From Cytobacillus sp. NCCP-133 (GTDB taxonomy: Bacteria; Bacillota; Bacilli; Bacillales; Cytobacillaceae), in assembly GCF_026011715.1 (NCBI RefSeq), contig NZ_BRVM01000003.1:189297-253296 (forward strand): DNA of 64,000 bases, read 5' to 3'. The notes beneath the pieces are model-generated. The model did no database searches and was not told where the DNA came from. It worked only from the letters and a program-made list of their open reading frames with translations. The position numbers and the translations under genes were made by a program. Below are positions 36,669 to 46,900 of the stretch, piece after piece. The first letter of the stretch is position 1; every line of letters begins with the position of its first letter.

Positions 36669-36696
36669 GTAACGTTGGATAGGGTAAAATGATAAA

Positions 36697-36718
36697 TGGA
36701 GAGGAATAGTCCTCTCCA
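36697..36718. terminator. Hairpin just inside the left end
   Basis: TGGAGAGGA-ATAG-TCCTCTCCA is a perfect 9-bp stem. In the integrated state it can stop transcription of the subtilase gene (minus strand). In the excised circle it would lie 5 bp after the recombinase stop and end that transcript. Confidence 0.75.
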
Positions 36719-36754
36719 GAATTTTCAGTAATTTGTCAGTTTTAATACGTTCTA

Positions 36755-39118
36755 CTATATTTTAACCCTTACCTTTTTAACTCTTACTCTTTCTCTTAAT
36801 GAAATACTCTCTTGTACTCTCTGAGAAATTTCTGTATATAAATCCACTTCCTCTTTAGTATGTTCAAGTGTTACAACTAATGCATATTTTTGAGGACTGA
36901 CTTCTTCTGTAGCCCATTTACTTTCACATCTTACTACCAAATAATAAGTATCTCCATAATCTAATGGGTTTGAAGCTGTAAAGGTAGATTTTTGGACAGT
37001 GCATTTTTCTCTTACTGTAGGTGTTGGAATTAACTTGCAATTATTAGCACTAGGTACCCTCTCATCTAAATCTGTATCAACTTGATTTTTAGGTTTAAAA
37101 AAGTTTACCACTTCATCAATGCCTTTTCCTCGAATTAATCTATACGACATAGTGATACCCAAATAATCTAATCGTGTATGTCTAGTAGGTGGGTCAAATG
37201 CTAATGTTGCACATATAAATCTCTTACCTCTAACTTCATTAAAATCCTTTGGTATAGGAACTTCGAATATATGAAATTTATCTAATTCAATTGTTGTTTC
37301 AGCAAAAAGAGTAACTCTTTGATTATTGGATGTTAAAAACCTTTCTACCTGAGCAACACCATAACCATACATTTTAAGAAGTTCATCTTCAGTAAATGTA
37401 TCATCTATACCTTTAGGATATTCAGCAGAATGTACTAAAATTGCTCTTACTAGATTAGCAGAAGCTCCTTTAAAAACATTTAATATTCTTGAAGCTTTAT
37501 AAGTTGAAACAGGAGCCGCAAAGCTTGTGCCGATATCTGTGGTAAATAATTCATTGGGCAGTTCTTTAGAAGTGCTTACAACAGAAAGTGCCCTATCTAC
37601 ATTTATTCTGCCTATTAGACCATCAAAAATGAGATTTCCACCATATTCACATAATTCAGGTTTAATGGACCCTTGTACTCCTGGTCCTGTACGAGTAAAT
37701 GGTGATGGATGATTTTCTTTCCCTATTACTCTTGCATCTACCCTGGTCTCTTTACGAAACAAATTTACAGTTGGACCACTTTCAAAAGCACAGTAGGAAC
37801 CGACTGTTATTGCTAGAGCTGCACTTGCAGGGTCAATAATCCTTGCTTTTTCATCGAAAAGATAAGTTGGATACTCAGACAGCACATTCTCTTCTATCTC
37901 CCCATCATAAAAGTAGTTACCTGCTGAAACTATTACTACTATGTCTAGTTCTCTTATTAACTCATCTAAAGTAGCTGCCCAATATGTTTGTTTTCCTTCT
38001 ACATAAGGTTTTTCACTATCCCCTAAAGAAATATTAAAGATTCTACATCCATACTCATGATAAAAATAATTTATAGCATCTCTCATTTGAGTCGTGATTA
38101 ATTTTTCATCATCAAAAGAATTATATTCATTTGTAACCCTTGCACTGAACAGCCTTGCTTGAGGTTTAAAAACACCATCATTAATACATTTTAAAACGTC
38201 ACCATATAAAGCTAAGCCACTAACTTTAGTCCCATGTCCCTCTTTATCCGTAGGTTCACCAATCTCAGTAGGAAATGAGACTGAGTCTCCAAGTGCTGGA
38301 CCAATCATAGGATGCCCTTCCATTACTCCACTATCAATTACACAAACTCCTGTACTTTCTGGGTCGGGTGGGATAACTTCTGGAAATGAGTCAATCGTTA
38401 AATTGCTTATTTCTCTAGGATTAAAGTATGGTTTAGGCGGAATATCGATTAAACGAACAATACTATCCTCTAATAAAATTTTAACAAGTTCACCAGTTAA
38501 GTTTGCACGTAAAACGACTATGGATTTCCCGATATAATTATCTGTTACACGGCCTTGGTTTGTTAGTATTATTTTTCTAACTTCCTCTATTTTTTCATTA
38601 CACAGCTGTCTTGAACCCAAGTGCCAAAGCTCAATATCAACCCAATATGTATCATTATTCTTTATTTCAATTTTACTTAATTTAGGACCAATCCTGTCTT
38701 GTGGGGTTAATGTCGAAACTGTTTCAATATTAGCAAAGACTTGATTATATGATGGGTGTTTATTTCCTTCCTTCGGTCCATTTTGATATTGTGCCAATCT
38801 AGCTCTAAATTCAGTTAACTCTTTATCAGAAGCAAAAAGAATAAGTGCATTATTGGAGTCTTCACCAATTACTTCCAAATCGCATTTCCTTAATTCATCT
38901 GCTTGAATTTTATTAGCATAACTTATTTTAAGAATTAGTTCTGGATTTAATCCTTTTGTTTCATTTTTCTTTGTTTCATTGAGCAGCTCCACAACATCAT
39001 TATTTATTTTTGTGGCATGCGTATTATAATTTCTAGATGAAGCATTACCAAATCCATGTTTTCGTCTGTCATATTCAACATCAATTCTTACCAATGGAAG
39101 ATTATTAAACTCCGTCAA
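36755..39118 (-). CDS. Subtilisin-like serine protease (S8), partner of the AAA+ ATPase
   Basis: 787 residues. The catalytic triad is complete: Asp262 in CVIDSGV, His295 in KEGHGTKVSG and Ser532 in IGTSFAAPVS, with the oxyanion Asn401 in VSAGN. About 250 residues precede the protease domain and about 250 follow; no signal peptide is seen, so it works in the cytosol. The start is TTG 39118, only 3 bp after the AAA+ stop, behind GGGGAG. ATPase-subtilase gene pairs recur on genomic islands and are suspected of defence or stress roles, but no mechanism is known to me. Target unknown. Confidence 0.85.
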   Translation of the reverse strand: MTEFNNLPLVRIDVEYDRRKHGFGNASSRNYNTHATKINNDVVELLNETKKNETKGLNPELILKISYANKIQADELRKCDLEVIGEDSNNALILFASDKELTEFRARLAQYQNGPKEGNKHPSYNQVFANIETVSTLTPQDRIGPKLSKIEIKNNDTYWVDIELWHLGSRQLCNEKIEEVRKIILTNQGRVTDNYIGKSIVVLRANLTGELVKILLEDSIVRLIDIPPKPYFNPREISNLTIDSFPEVIPPDPESTGVCVIDSGVMEGHPMIGPALGDSVSFPTEIGEPTDKEGHGTKVSGLALYGDVLKCINDGVFKPQARLFSARVTNEYNSFDDEKLITTQMRDAINYFYHEYGCRIFNISLGDSEKPYVEGKQTYWAATLDELIRELDIVVIVSAGNYFYDGEIEENVLSEYPTYLFDEKARIIDPASAALAITVGSYCAFESGPTVNLFRKETRVDARVIGKENHPSPFTRTGPGVQGSIKPELCEYGGNLIFDGLIGRINVDRALSVVSTSKELPNELFTTDIGTSFAAPVSTYKASRILNVFKGASANLVRAILVHSAEYPKGIDDTFTEDELLKMYGYGVAQVERFLTSNNQRVTLFAETTIELDKFHIFEVPIPKDFNEVRGKRFICATLAFDPPTRHTRLDYLGITMSYRLIRGKGIDEVVNFFKPKNQVDTDLDERVPSANNCKLIPTPTVREKCTVQKSTFTASNPLDYGDTYYLVVRCESKWATEEVSPQKYALVVTLEHTKEEVDLYTEISQRVQESISLRERVRVKKVRVKI

Positions 39119-39121
39119 ATC

Positions 39122-40117
39122 CTACTCCCCTCCTTTGTATATTCTAATCCTTTGCTTTTGCCTCTTTATTGAATCCATAATCACAGATGTGTTTAATGAC
39201 TGAATATCATGTAATAAGCAATATTTTATGGCATCATGACAGGCACGTTCTATCTCGGCATGACTAAAACCATCCATTTCATCAACAATTTTTTTTGTGT
39301 CTAGGTTCCCTAAAGAAAAACTAGCAGTTTTCTTTCTAATTAATTTAGAAATGTCTTCTTTATTAGGTTTACCGAAATAGATAACTTCATCAAATCGACG
39401 CCAAATCGCTTTATCTAGAACATCTTCATGATTTGTACAAGCTATTATAAGGCTATTTCCATCGTAGTTATCAATTATTTGAAGAAAGCTATTTACTACC
39501 CTTTTTAATTCACCATGTTCATTTGAGTCATTTCGACTTTTACCAATAGCATCAAATTCATCAAATAACATGACCCAAGTATCTTTTGCTACAAAATCGA
39601 ATACCTTTCTTAAGTTGGTAGAAGTATCACCCAAGTAAGAAGAAATAATTGAATCAAACCTGTTATAAATCAGGTTTAAACCTAATTCTCCCGCCAAAGC
39701 TTCTGCACAAAGACTTTTTCCACACCCTGGTGGACCACAAAATAATATCTTTGTTTTAGGTTTTAAATTATATGATTTAAGAAGTTCAGACCTCCAAAAT
39801 TCTTCAATTATCTCGTTAATCATTTCTTCATTTTGTTGTGATAAAATAATATCGTCTAAATATTTTTGAGGTTTTCGAATATCAATTAATGGTATTTCAT
39901 TATCATCTTTAGGCAAAGATACCATATCTGAAAATTTTCTAAATGTTCTAGAGATATTCATTTCTGCTTCAATTATTTTTTGTAATTGGTCTGCTAATAC
40001 ATTATGGTTTTTTTTACGTTCATCCCTTATAATTTCTAAGGATATTTCTTTAAACTTTTTATCCTCTCCACGTTGGTATGCTAAGAGTAGCTTTTTTAGC
40101 AAATCACCTCTCGCCAT
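39122..40117 (-). CDS. AAA+ ATPase, partner of the subtilase
   Basis: 331 residues, one AAA module of the FtsH/Cdc48 class: Walker A FCGPPGCGKS (127-135), Walker B VMLFDEFD (182-189), sensor-1 Asn in ACTNHED (about 229) and arginine-finger pair WRRFDE (240-241). The N-terminal 80 residues are helical and charged and may recognise the substrate or the partner. No membrane helix. It is cotranscribed with the S8 gene (3 bp gap), so it may unfold proteins or gate the protease. ATG 40117 follows GGAGGAGGTGTAACC. Confidence 0.85.
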   Translation of the reverse strand: MARGDLLKKLLLAYQRGEDKKFKEISLEIIRDERKKNHNVLADQLQKIIEAEMNISRTFRKFSDMVSLPKDDNEIPLIDIRKPQKYLDDIILSQQNEEMINEIIEEFWRSELLKSYNLKPKTKILFCGPPGCGKSLCAEALAGELGLNLIYNRFDSIISSYLGDTSTNLRKVFDFVAKDTWVMLFDEFDAIGKSRNDSNEHGELKRVVNSFLQIIDNYDGNSLIIACTNHEDVLDKAIWRRFDEVIYFGKPNKEDISKLIRKKTASFSLGNLDTKKIVDEMDGFSHAEIERACHDAIKYCLLHDIQSLNTSVIMDSIKRQKQRIRIYKGGE

Positions 40118-40364
40118 TGGTTACACCTCCTCCCTAACCTTTAAAAAAGCAAACAAGAATATTTTTCATAATAGCATTGGTTTATGTAAATTATATCAGT
40201 TGTAAATAAGCTTATTAGCAGTATAAACAAGTATTTTTCATAGAAAACACAGTTTATAAAATAAGGATTTACTTTAGATTTAAATTTACTATCTACCTTT
40301 CAGTTCTATTTTACTAGATTAGGAATAATATTAAATATTAAATCTAGTAATTGGGGTGAAGGTC

Positions 40365-40802
40365 ATGAGCAAATTCAAAACAGGACAAGCCGTTAAAATT
40401 AAGCACAATGGAAAGTTCGGACAAATTGTTTCTGGAATTAAAGAACGTAATAACAAGTATTCCGTGGTCATACGGAATAAAAACAGAGAAGTAGAAATTA
40501 ACTTTTACCACAATGATGATTTAGAACATTATGAGAACAATTGTTGGAACTGTAATGCACTTGTTAATAGTTCCCAAGATGAAACTTGTGTAACCTGCGG
40601 TTTGGTAATATGTTCAATTTGTCACCGGTGTCGAAAAGGTGGCTGTATACCAAATGGTATTACAATAAACCAAAATAAACGGCCAATAAAGGCAAAGATT
40701 AAAAGAAAAACTGATAACAAGCAATTACCAGATTCAGACGGCTTGGGTTCTAGTTTGGGCAAAGAGTTTTGGGAAAGTATAGATAATATGTTAGAAAAGT
40801 AA
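40365..40802 (+). CDS. Small zinc-ribbon protein
   Basis: 145 residues from ATG 40365 (GGGGTGAAGGTC upstream; an in-frame GTG 40356 is overlapped by that site). The N terminus looks like a small SH3/KOW-type barrel (FKTGQAVKIKHNGKFGQIVS). The middle has CWNCNALV, CVTCGLVICSICHRCRKGGC, six or more Cys and a His that could bind two zinc ions. The C-terminal tail is charged and ends in an amphipathic helix. I do not recognise it. It is the only plus-strand gene within the defence cargo and is divergent from the AAA+/subtilase pair by about 250 bp, so it might regulate them, but that is inference. Confidence 0.65.
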   Translation: MSKFKTGQAVKIKHNGKFGQIVSGIKERNNKYSVVIRNKNREVEINFYHNDDLEHYENNCWNCNALVNSSQDETCVTCGLVICSICHRCRKGGCIPNGITINQNKRPIKAKIKRKTDNKQLPDSDGLGSSLGKEFWESIDNMLEK

Positions 40803-40860
40803 TATGTGTCTTTAGGAATGAGTCACGGTTGACCCATTCCTTATTATTTTATATCTTATG

Positions 40861-41799
40861 CTACAAATTTTTAACATAAGAGGAGATTGCTTTATAAAAT
40901 TTATTCATGCAATCAATCATCTCTTCTTGAATTTGCGACCACGATTCTTCATTCGCTTTTAATCCACCCATATTAATTGTATACTTTATTCTAGACGCCC
41001 TTTTCTCATCAAGTCTTTCCCATTCTAATTTCTTTTGGAATGCATTTTCAATCGCTTCTTTGTTTTTGTAAAGCTCATCAAACATTTGCTTGTTCCGTTC
41101 CGTTCCTCGTCCCCTGTATCAATATAAAGCTCAACACCTTTTTTTTCATCAATCCAGATTAGAAATTATAACTTAGTCCTGCTTTACCCGCTCCAGTCCC
41201 TAACCACATATTCTTGGTTGGGTTCTTATTAATATGTAGATTTACTCACTTTATTTTGGCCATTGTTAATAACTGTTCCCAAAATCTAAGACGGAGAACA
41301 TGCCTCTCAGCTAAGTCTTTCGTTTGTCGGCCAAAGTCTTTCGTTTCTTCATTAGGACCAGCAATCATCGTAAATAGTGGAGCTGGTTTTGAATCACCTA
41401 TTCTATAAGCTGCAAGTTTAATTAAATAGAAGGAAACATCAACAGGTGTAGCCTCGTTTAACCATGTAATTGCATTAATATGTTCAGGTCTTGGCTCACT
41501 TACTATCCAGATTGCTGTCTTTGCATCCAAGTTACTCAAATATGTTAATATCTTTCCAAGATGGTCATGGTTTGTTGGTTCTAATTGGTTCTCAATAACT
41601 ACTATATTACCGTCTGAATCCTCAGCAACAATGTCAACCTGAAAGGAAACAACCCTTCTCTCTCTTTAACAACCGTTAATTCCAAATTAATTAAATTTGA
41701 AATTAAATCAATATTATCCTCTAGCCAACTTGAGAAATCAAACTCCTCATGTTTCCAGATGGCCCTTAGTGTTACTGGTTCTAGCTTTCCAATCCCCAT
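40861..41799 (-). pseudogene. Broken DUF4268-domain gene (nuclease-like)
   Basis: Three pieces in different frames make one protein: MGIGKLEPVTLRAIWKHEEF (from 41799), then VDIVAEDSDGNIVVIENQLE running into LTYLSNLDAKTAIWIVSEPR, and finally MFDELYKNKEAIENAF with ISSYVKNL at the end (40861). This order and wording is that of DUF4268-domain proteins, whose N-terminal part carries a PD-(D/E)XK-like core (VDIVAED ... VIENQ). There is a frameshift near 41645 and more damage between 41246 and 41085. Such proteins sit beside restriction systems. Not functional here. Confidence 0.8.
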
Positions 41800-41941
41800 G
41801 AAATTTAATTCCTCCCAGTTTATTATGTTTCTTTTACTGTTACTCTAGTGTTTTTTGCAAAATAAAAATACACAATGTTGCAGATAGTTTGGCTTAGCCC
41901 AACTTTACATGGAGAGGCGGGTATGATAGCCCTGATTTGCT

Positions 41942-41970
41942 AAGCCAGCCCTTGTTACAGCTGGCTTTTT
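41942..41970 (+). terminator. Terminator-like hairpin in the 270-bp gap
   Basis: AAGCCAG and CTGGCTTTTT around a 12-base loop. The gap around it (41800-42067) has no gene; GGCTTAG/CTAAGCC blocks occur three times there. Confidence 0.5.
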
Positions 41971-42067
41971 GGCTTAGTAGTCATGTCTGCAGAGGCTCCA
42001 TGTCAAGTTGCAATTCTCTGCATTCCCCGCTGCACAACTCTGCATTTTTGAATTGCACAAAACAACT

Positions 42068-42583
42068 CTAGTAATATAAGTGTGAAATGTTCTCATTAAT
42101 TTGTCGTTTTACTGACTGAAGTATTGATATCTGATTCTCTACCCACTCTATCCATTCGCTTCCTTGAAATGCTGGTTTACTTCGAAAATGGCCGCCTTCA
42201 TCAATTAGAATTGAATAAGCGATGTAAGCATCAGCTTCAAGAACATATCTTTGAATCCTATCTATATCCTTCCCGATTTCACTCCATGAGGCTACTGGAA
42301 ACTTCGTTGGAACTATATCTGTTCTCCTGTGAGATGGTTCATACTTAAATTCAACCGCTAATTCAATTTGCATGTCTTCACCTAAGACTACTAAATCAGC
42401 TCTTTGCTTAGGTAAAATGGAAAAATCATTGTGAACCTGTAATGGACAGTTGTATTGGTCTATAAGTTTGTTCATCATGGTTTGAACAGTCAGAACAATA
42501 TCTCTTTCCACATAAAACTTGTAATTGTTATAATCTTTTCTTAATCTATTAATAGCCTCAAGAAATAGTTCTTCTGCTTTCAT
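42068..42583 (-). CDS. PD-(D/E)XK-type putative nuclease
   Basis: 171 residues. Glu25 in YVERDIV, Asp63 in QRADLVVLG and Glu78-x-Lys80 in AVEFKYEP follow the alpha-E, D, ExK order of the PD-(D/E)XK nuclease superfamily. The C-terminal half is helical (GKDIDRIQRYVLEADAYIAY). It is probably a small DNA nuclease or a subunit of the neighbouring restriction system. It is on the same strand as the HNH gene, 141 bp downstream. ATG 42583 has a weak ribosome site (GGAATC). Confidence 0.6.
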   Translation of the reverse strand: MKAEELFLEAINRLRKDYNNYKFYVERDIVLTVQTMMNKLIDQYNCPLQVHNDFSILPKQRADLVVLGEDMQIELAVEFKYEPSHRRTDIVPTKFPVASWSEIGKDIDRIQRYVLEADAYIAYSILIDEGGHFRSKPAFQGSEWIEWVENQISILQSVKRQINENISHLYY

Positions 42584-42724
42584 CTAGATTCCTTCCATAT
42601 TTTTATGCCTCAATACTTTAGCAAATGTATTTTTTTTCATTTCCCTGTAGTTGTTCATATATTGGAAATACATTGCTACTTCTATGACATATCGATTCTC
42701 TCATTTATCGTTTCTAACCAAGTC

Positions 42725-43870
42725 TTAAACTAAATCATTTATATGCACCTTTAGTAAACCCTTAAGCTCCTGAATCGTTAATACATTATTCTTTCTACGA
42801 TGTATCATTCTATGGCAGTTCGAACAAACAGGTACTAAATCTGTTTCTGGATTAATTTCAGTTTCTTCACCAATGGTATGAAGAGGCTTAACATGATGTA
42901 CTTCTATAAAGTCTTTACCCCGTTCCCCATATACATTTTCAAAATTGAATCCACATGCTTTACAAGTTACGCCATGAATTTCAATTGCTTTCGCCCTATT
43001 TACTGGATTTCGCTCATAACGTGTTCCAAAATATTCTATGGTTTTCCCATCTTTATAATAGGATTCCTCTTGTGCACTCTCTGAATCAATATCATTATCC
43101 ACTATATGTTTGAAAAACAATGACCTTTCTTCAAAGAAAAGTGGTTCTAAACTATTTTTTTTTTCTTTTTCCCATAATTCTTCACCAGGTCTGTCTGGCT
43201 TATAATGCATCATGGTAATATCGTCATTTTTAATAGTTGAAGCATAATTAAATAATAGCTGAAGCCCTATCCGCTTGGCAGGAGTTAATAACTGCTTTTT
43301 AGTGAGGTCTTCTATTGTACTTTTATTCACTAGCTTATCTTGGTCTAATACAAGGACATGGTACTGAAATGGCCCATGCTGTTGAGTATCAAAAAATGCC
43401 TTCACAGTTAGTATGTAATACTTTGTTCTTTTACCCTTAAGATATTTTTTGGCTGTTAAAATATCATTCAAGTTAATTTTGTTTGAGTTTGTTCCGATAT
43501 TATTTTGCAATGTAAATGCCTTGTCTAAAAAGGCCGCCCAATCATCACAACTGAATACACTTTCTTTTTGTTCTGTAAAAAACTCATCCCACTTTGATGG
43601 AGGTAAGGTAGGATACCCCATTTTTGCTGCTACCCAAGTGAAAAAACCTTCTCCTGGGAGCCTAGTATCATGGTTCACCACAATTGCTGAAAGAGGAGGA
43701 TATCCATGTTTGATACAACGCAAAGAAATTTCACCCAAAGGTTCATTAAGACGAATCGGTGTTATTACCCCACCTAATTTTTTACTGACTTGGTTGTACT
43801 CAATCACATCTTGATTTTTTGCATACTCAATTATTAATTCGCTTATCTTTTTAAGAATTGTTTCGTTCAC
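42725..43870 (-). CDS. HNH endonuclease of the restriction cluster
   Basis: 381 residues from GTG 43870, which has GAAGGAGGTCTAAC right in front; a longer in-frame ATG at 43951 would overlap the res gene and a hairpin, so I reject it. The C terminus is a zinc-type HNH: VTCKACGFNF, then DFIEVHHVKPLHTIG and LVPVCSNCHRMIH, as in McrA-like restriction enzymes. The N-terminal 270 residues include NHDTRLPGEGFFTWVAAKMG, a region I do not recognise but which could read DNA or modified bases. It follows res by 58 bp after a hairpin. Confidence 0.85.
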   Translation of the reverse strand: MNETILKKISELIIEYAKNQDVIEYNQVSKKLGGVITPIRLNEPLGEISLRCIKHGYPPLSAIVVNHDTRLPGEGFFTWVAAKMGYPTLPPSKWDEFFTEQKESVFSCDDWAAFLDKAFTLQNNIGTNSNKINLNDILTAKKYLKGKRTKYYILTVKAFFDTQQHGPFQYHVLVLDQDKLVNKSTIEDLTKKQLLTPAKRIGLQLLFNYASTIKNDDITMMHYKPDRPGEELWEKEKKNSLEPLFFEERSLFFKHIVDNDIDSESAQEESYYKDGKTIEYFGTRYERNPVNRAKAIEIHGVTCKACGFNFENVYGERGKDFIEVHHVKPLHTIGEETEINPETDLVPVCSNCHRMIHRRKNNVLTIQELKGLLKVHINDLV

Positions 43871-43897
43871 AGTTAGACCTCCTTCTATAAAGGAAAA

Positions 43898-43920
43898 GTA
43901 GGAGTCAAATAAACTCCTAC
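43898..43920 (-). terminator. Hairpin between res and HNH (terminator or attenuator)
   Basis: GTAGGAGT and ACTCCTAC around 7 bases, followed on the minus strand by TTTTCCTTT. It sits 9 bp past the res stop and 28 bp before the HNH start, so it could lower HNH expression. Confidence 0.7.
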
Positions 43921-43928
43921 CTGTAATG

Positions 43929-46900
43929 TCATGATGTAATAGTGTTTTCATTTAATATGCTCTTAATCATCTTATCAATGTAAGTTTCTCTGTCGTCATT
44001 TTGGAAAAGAATGTGCTGTTCTTCCATCTGCTCCTTAGATAATTTGAGCCCTGTGGTTATTAAATCACTGTAATAGGTGTTAGCGATGGTAAATGCATTA
44101 AGAATAACATCTTTATCATTTAAGCGATGTTCCATTTCCTTAATATGGCGATAGAATTGAAGCTTTGCATCAGTTATTGAAAGGTTTCGGATACCTTTTG
44201 GGTCAGCAAATGTAATGTACTGCTTTTCTCCATGTATAATCCAGATAATGAAGTCTGGATAAAATCCACCCGCTTCGAAAAATCCAATTCCTCTACCTCG
44301 GCTTTGGTTTCGGAGCAGATATAGCTCTTTATCTTTAAAGAAATCCTTATTACGTTCATAGTGGGTCTTTAAATCTTGCACAAAACGGTATTCTCCTTCA
44401 TTAAGCGGAACAGGTGATACCTTTATAGCTGCACCTTCTAGGGTAATCAATGGTTGATATAGGTGCTGTGAAAATGAAAAGGAGGTTAAGCCGCCAAATT
44501 CGATATCGCTTAACATGCTTTTCTTCAACGCATCCTTTAATTGCTTTAATTTAGTTATCATACTCGTATCACTAGTATCAACAGACACTTTATATTCGTC
44601 AAAGAAGTTGCTATCTGATTCAGTTAACTCATAATACTCCAAATGTGGTGCTTCCCACTCCTTCTTGGCATATAGATATTGTTTTTCGCAATACTTCTTT
44701 AATAGAACTAGAGCAATTTCTTCCCATCGTTTTACCTTGTTAAAGGAATCAAATACAAGTTCCTCTTTGGGTATTTCGATTTCATACCAATAATCATTAG
44801 ATAATAATTTAATGATTTCTTCTTTAGATAAGCTTAGGTTATACCATGAACGCTCATTCTTAAATTTTTGCATCTCATAGTAAATATGGTCCATATCCAT
44901 AAAGGCAATATGTTTTTCCGAAAATGCTTCTTTGTTTAAAGTTATTGATTGAGTTTCTCGAACACTTAACCTTTTAATTCGACTATCATGTATTTGAAGC
45001 TTTGGATACCAGTTAACGATTATCTTATCGTTACTTGATAATCGTTCTGATGGAGCAGAAAATTTTGGTTTTGGTCCTTGCTTTTTAAAATCGATACCAT
45101 CTTTTAATCGTAAGACCTTTAACTTTAGCTTTCTTTTATGGTAATCCTTCAAAACGGGCAGTCGTATTTCTTCATAGTCGGTTTCCGTTTGGATACCTTC
45201 ATCTTCTAGATATTCTTTAAATTGCTGCATGTAGTCAGCACGAATGCCAAAAATGTTTAATGTTTCAATAAAGTTAAGATATTTAGGAATATCAGGTACT
45301 TCACCCTTTAATGCTTCGCTTCGCTTTAAGCTAAAGTCATATCCTTTAAGGCGTACCCCACGGCCAAATAATTGGATGATTTGTGAACCTTCGCTTCTAC
45401 CTAAATTCATTAATCCCATTGTGCTTACACGCCAACTACTCCAACCCTCAGTAAACTTTTTAGAGCCAATTAAAATATTTATGCCTGAATCTTTTTTATC
45501 AATTTCATGAAAATACGATTTTGAAAAATCTCTGTCGGTAACAAGAAGCTCTGTGTAAGTTGCACAAAGCTTACTAAGTTCATTCGAATCACCTACATTG
45601 ATAACACCAAAAGGTTCATGGTCTCCAATACGAAGTGCTATTTCACCATCGACACCTTTTAAATTTTCTACACGTAACGTAGCATTAGATAGAGTTGAAT
45701 TAAAAACGATTAAGAGAATTTCACGATAAACTTCTTCAGCAGACATTTGTTTGTCTAGAAGATACGGGAAGGAGTTACCAAATATTTCACTCCCTTTTCC
45801 GTCTAAAAGACCTGGTTGCCCGCTTAGAAGGCGTTCTATCATACTTATGCCTTCTTTACTATCCTTTACAAAACGAGCAATAAATAACAAGATGTCTGTT
45901 ACATCAGATACTTTTCTTTTATTTTGGGTTCTCAGTGCATTAACGCTGCCACCTACAAAAACCCATAAAGGTTTAGCCACCATAAAAGGACGATAAGCTA
46001 CTTCATTTTCACTATAAAGTTTTAACTGTTGATAAAAGGCTGTTAAACATGCTGTTAAATATAAATGACGAATATGTTCATCTTCATCATCCTGTAGATT
46101 TAAGATGCGATAATCTTTTCCATATCCATCGCTATAAAAATAACGATAGGAGTAATCAAATAAAATACATTTTGAATACTCATCCATTAATTTCTTATTA
46201 CCTGATACAGCTTGTCCAAACGTTGCTGAATACTCAAAGGCAAATCCTTGCTCACTTAGCTTTTCTCTTTTATTTCTCCATTCATCACCAGATGAACCAC
46301 GATGTCCTTCATCAACAAGAACAAGGTTATTCCCTTCAAATGCATCAATGGCAACCGTTTTTTCGCCCATTTCATCCTTTAGTTTATGAATATCAATTAT
46401 TGAGATTTCATTTCCTCGGAATAAGCCTTGCATATTCTTATCAAAGAGCGCCGCTTGTAGCCCTGATACTTCAAACTCCCTCAAATGTTGTTTGGATAGG
46501 TCTTCACTTGGTGTTAATAGAATAACCTGTTCCAATTCATTGCGACGATGTTTGTTATAAAAATAATGTTTATATTGAAGTATATTTACATGCATCAGCA
46601 GCGTCTTTCCAGAGCCAGTTGAATTCCAAAATGCTAACTTTTTTAGGTCTGTAACATTGTAATAGTTAAGTTGCTCACCTTTTGATTTATCCTCATTAAA
46701 TACATCAATAAATGCATTTAAGTCATTCAATAGTTTTTCTCTGTGGTTAAAGTAACGGTCTAGATAAATTTCCGTAAACAACAACGAAAGATATTGGAAA
46801 TATTTCCACCTTATTTTTTTCTCTCTCTTTTCACTAATTGTAAGGGTATGACTTACGATGTTTTCATCATACTGTCTTAAGATATCATTACTTAGTTCTT

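Noticed and set aside
43871-43951. Longer HNH protein from ATG 43951
   Set aside because: It overlaps res, has no ribosome site and would translate a terminator-like hairpin; GTG 43870 has an excellent ribosome site.
46049-46525. Plus-strand 158-codon frame inside res
   Set aside because: Shadow of the helicase gene; no ribosome site and low-complexity His/Leu-rich translation.
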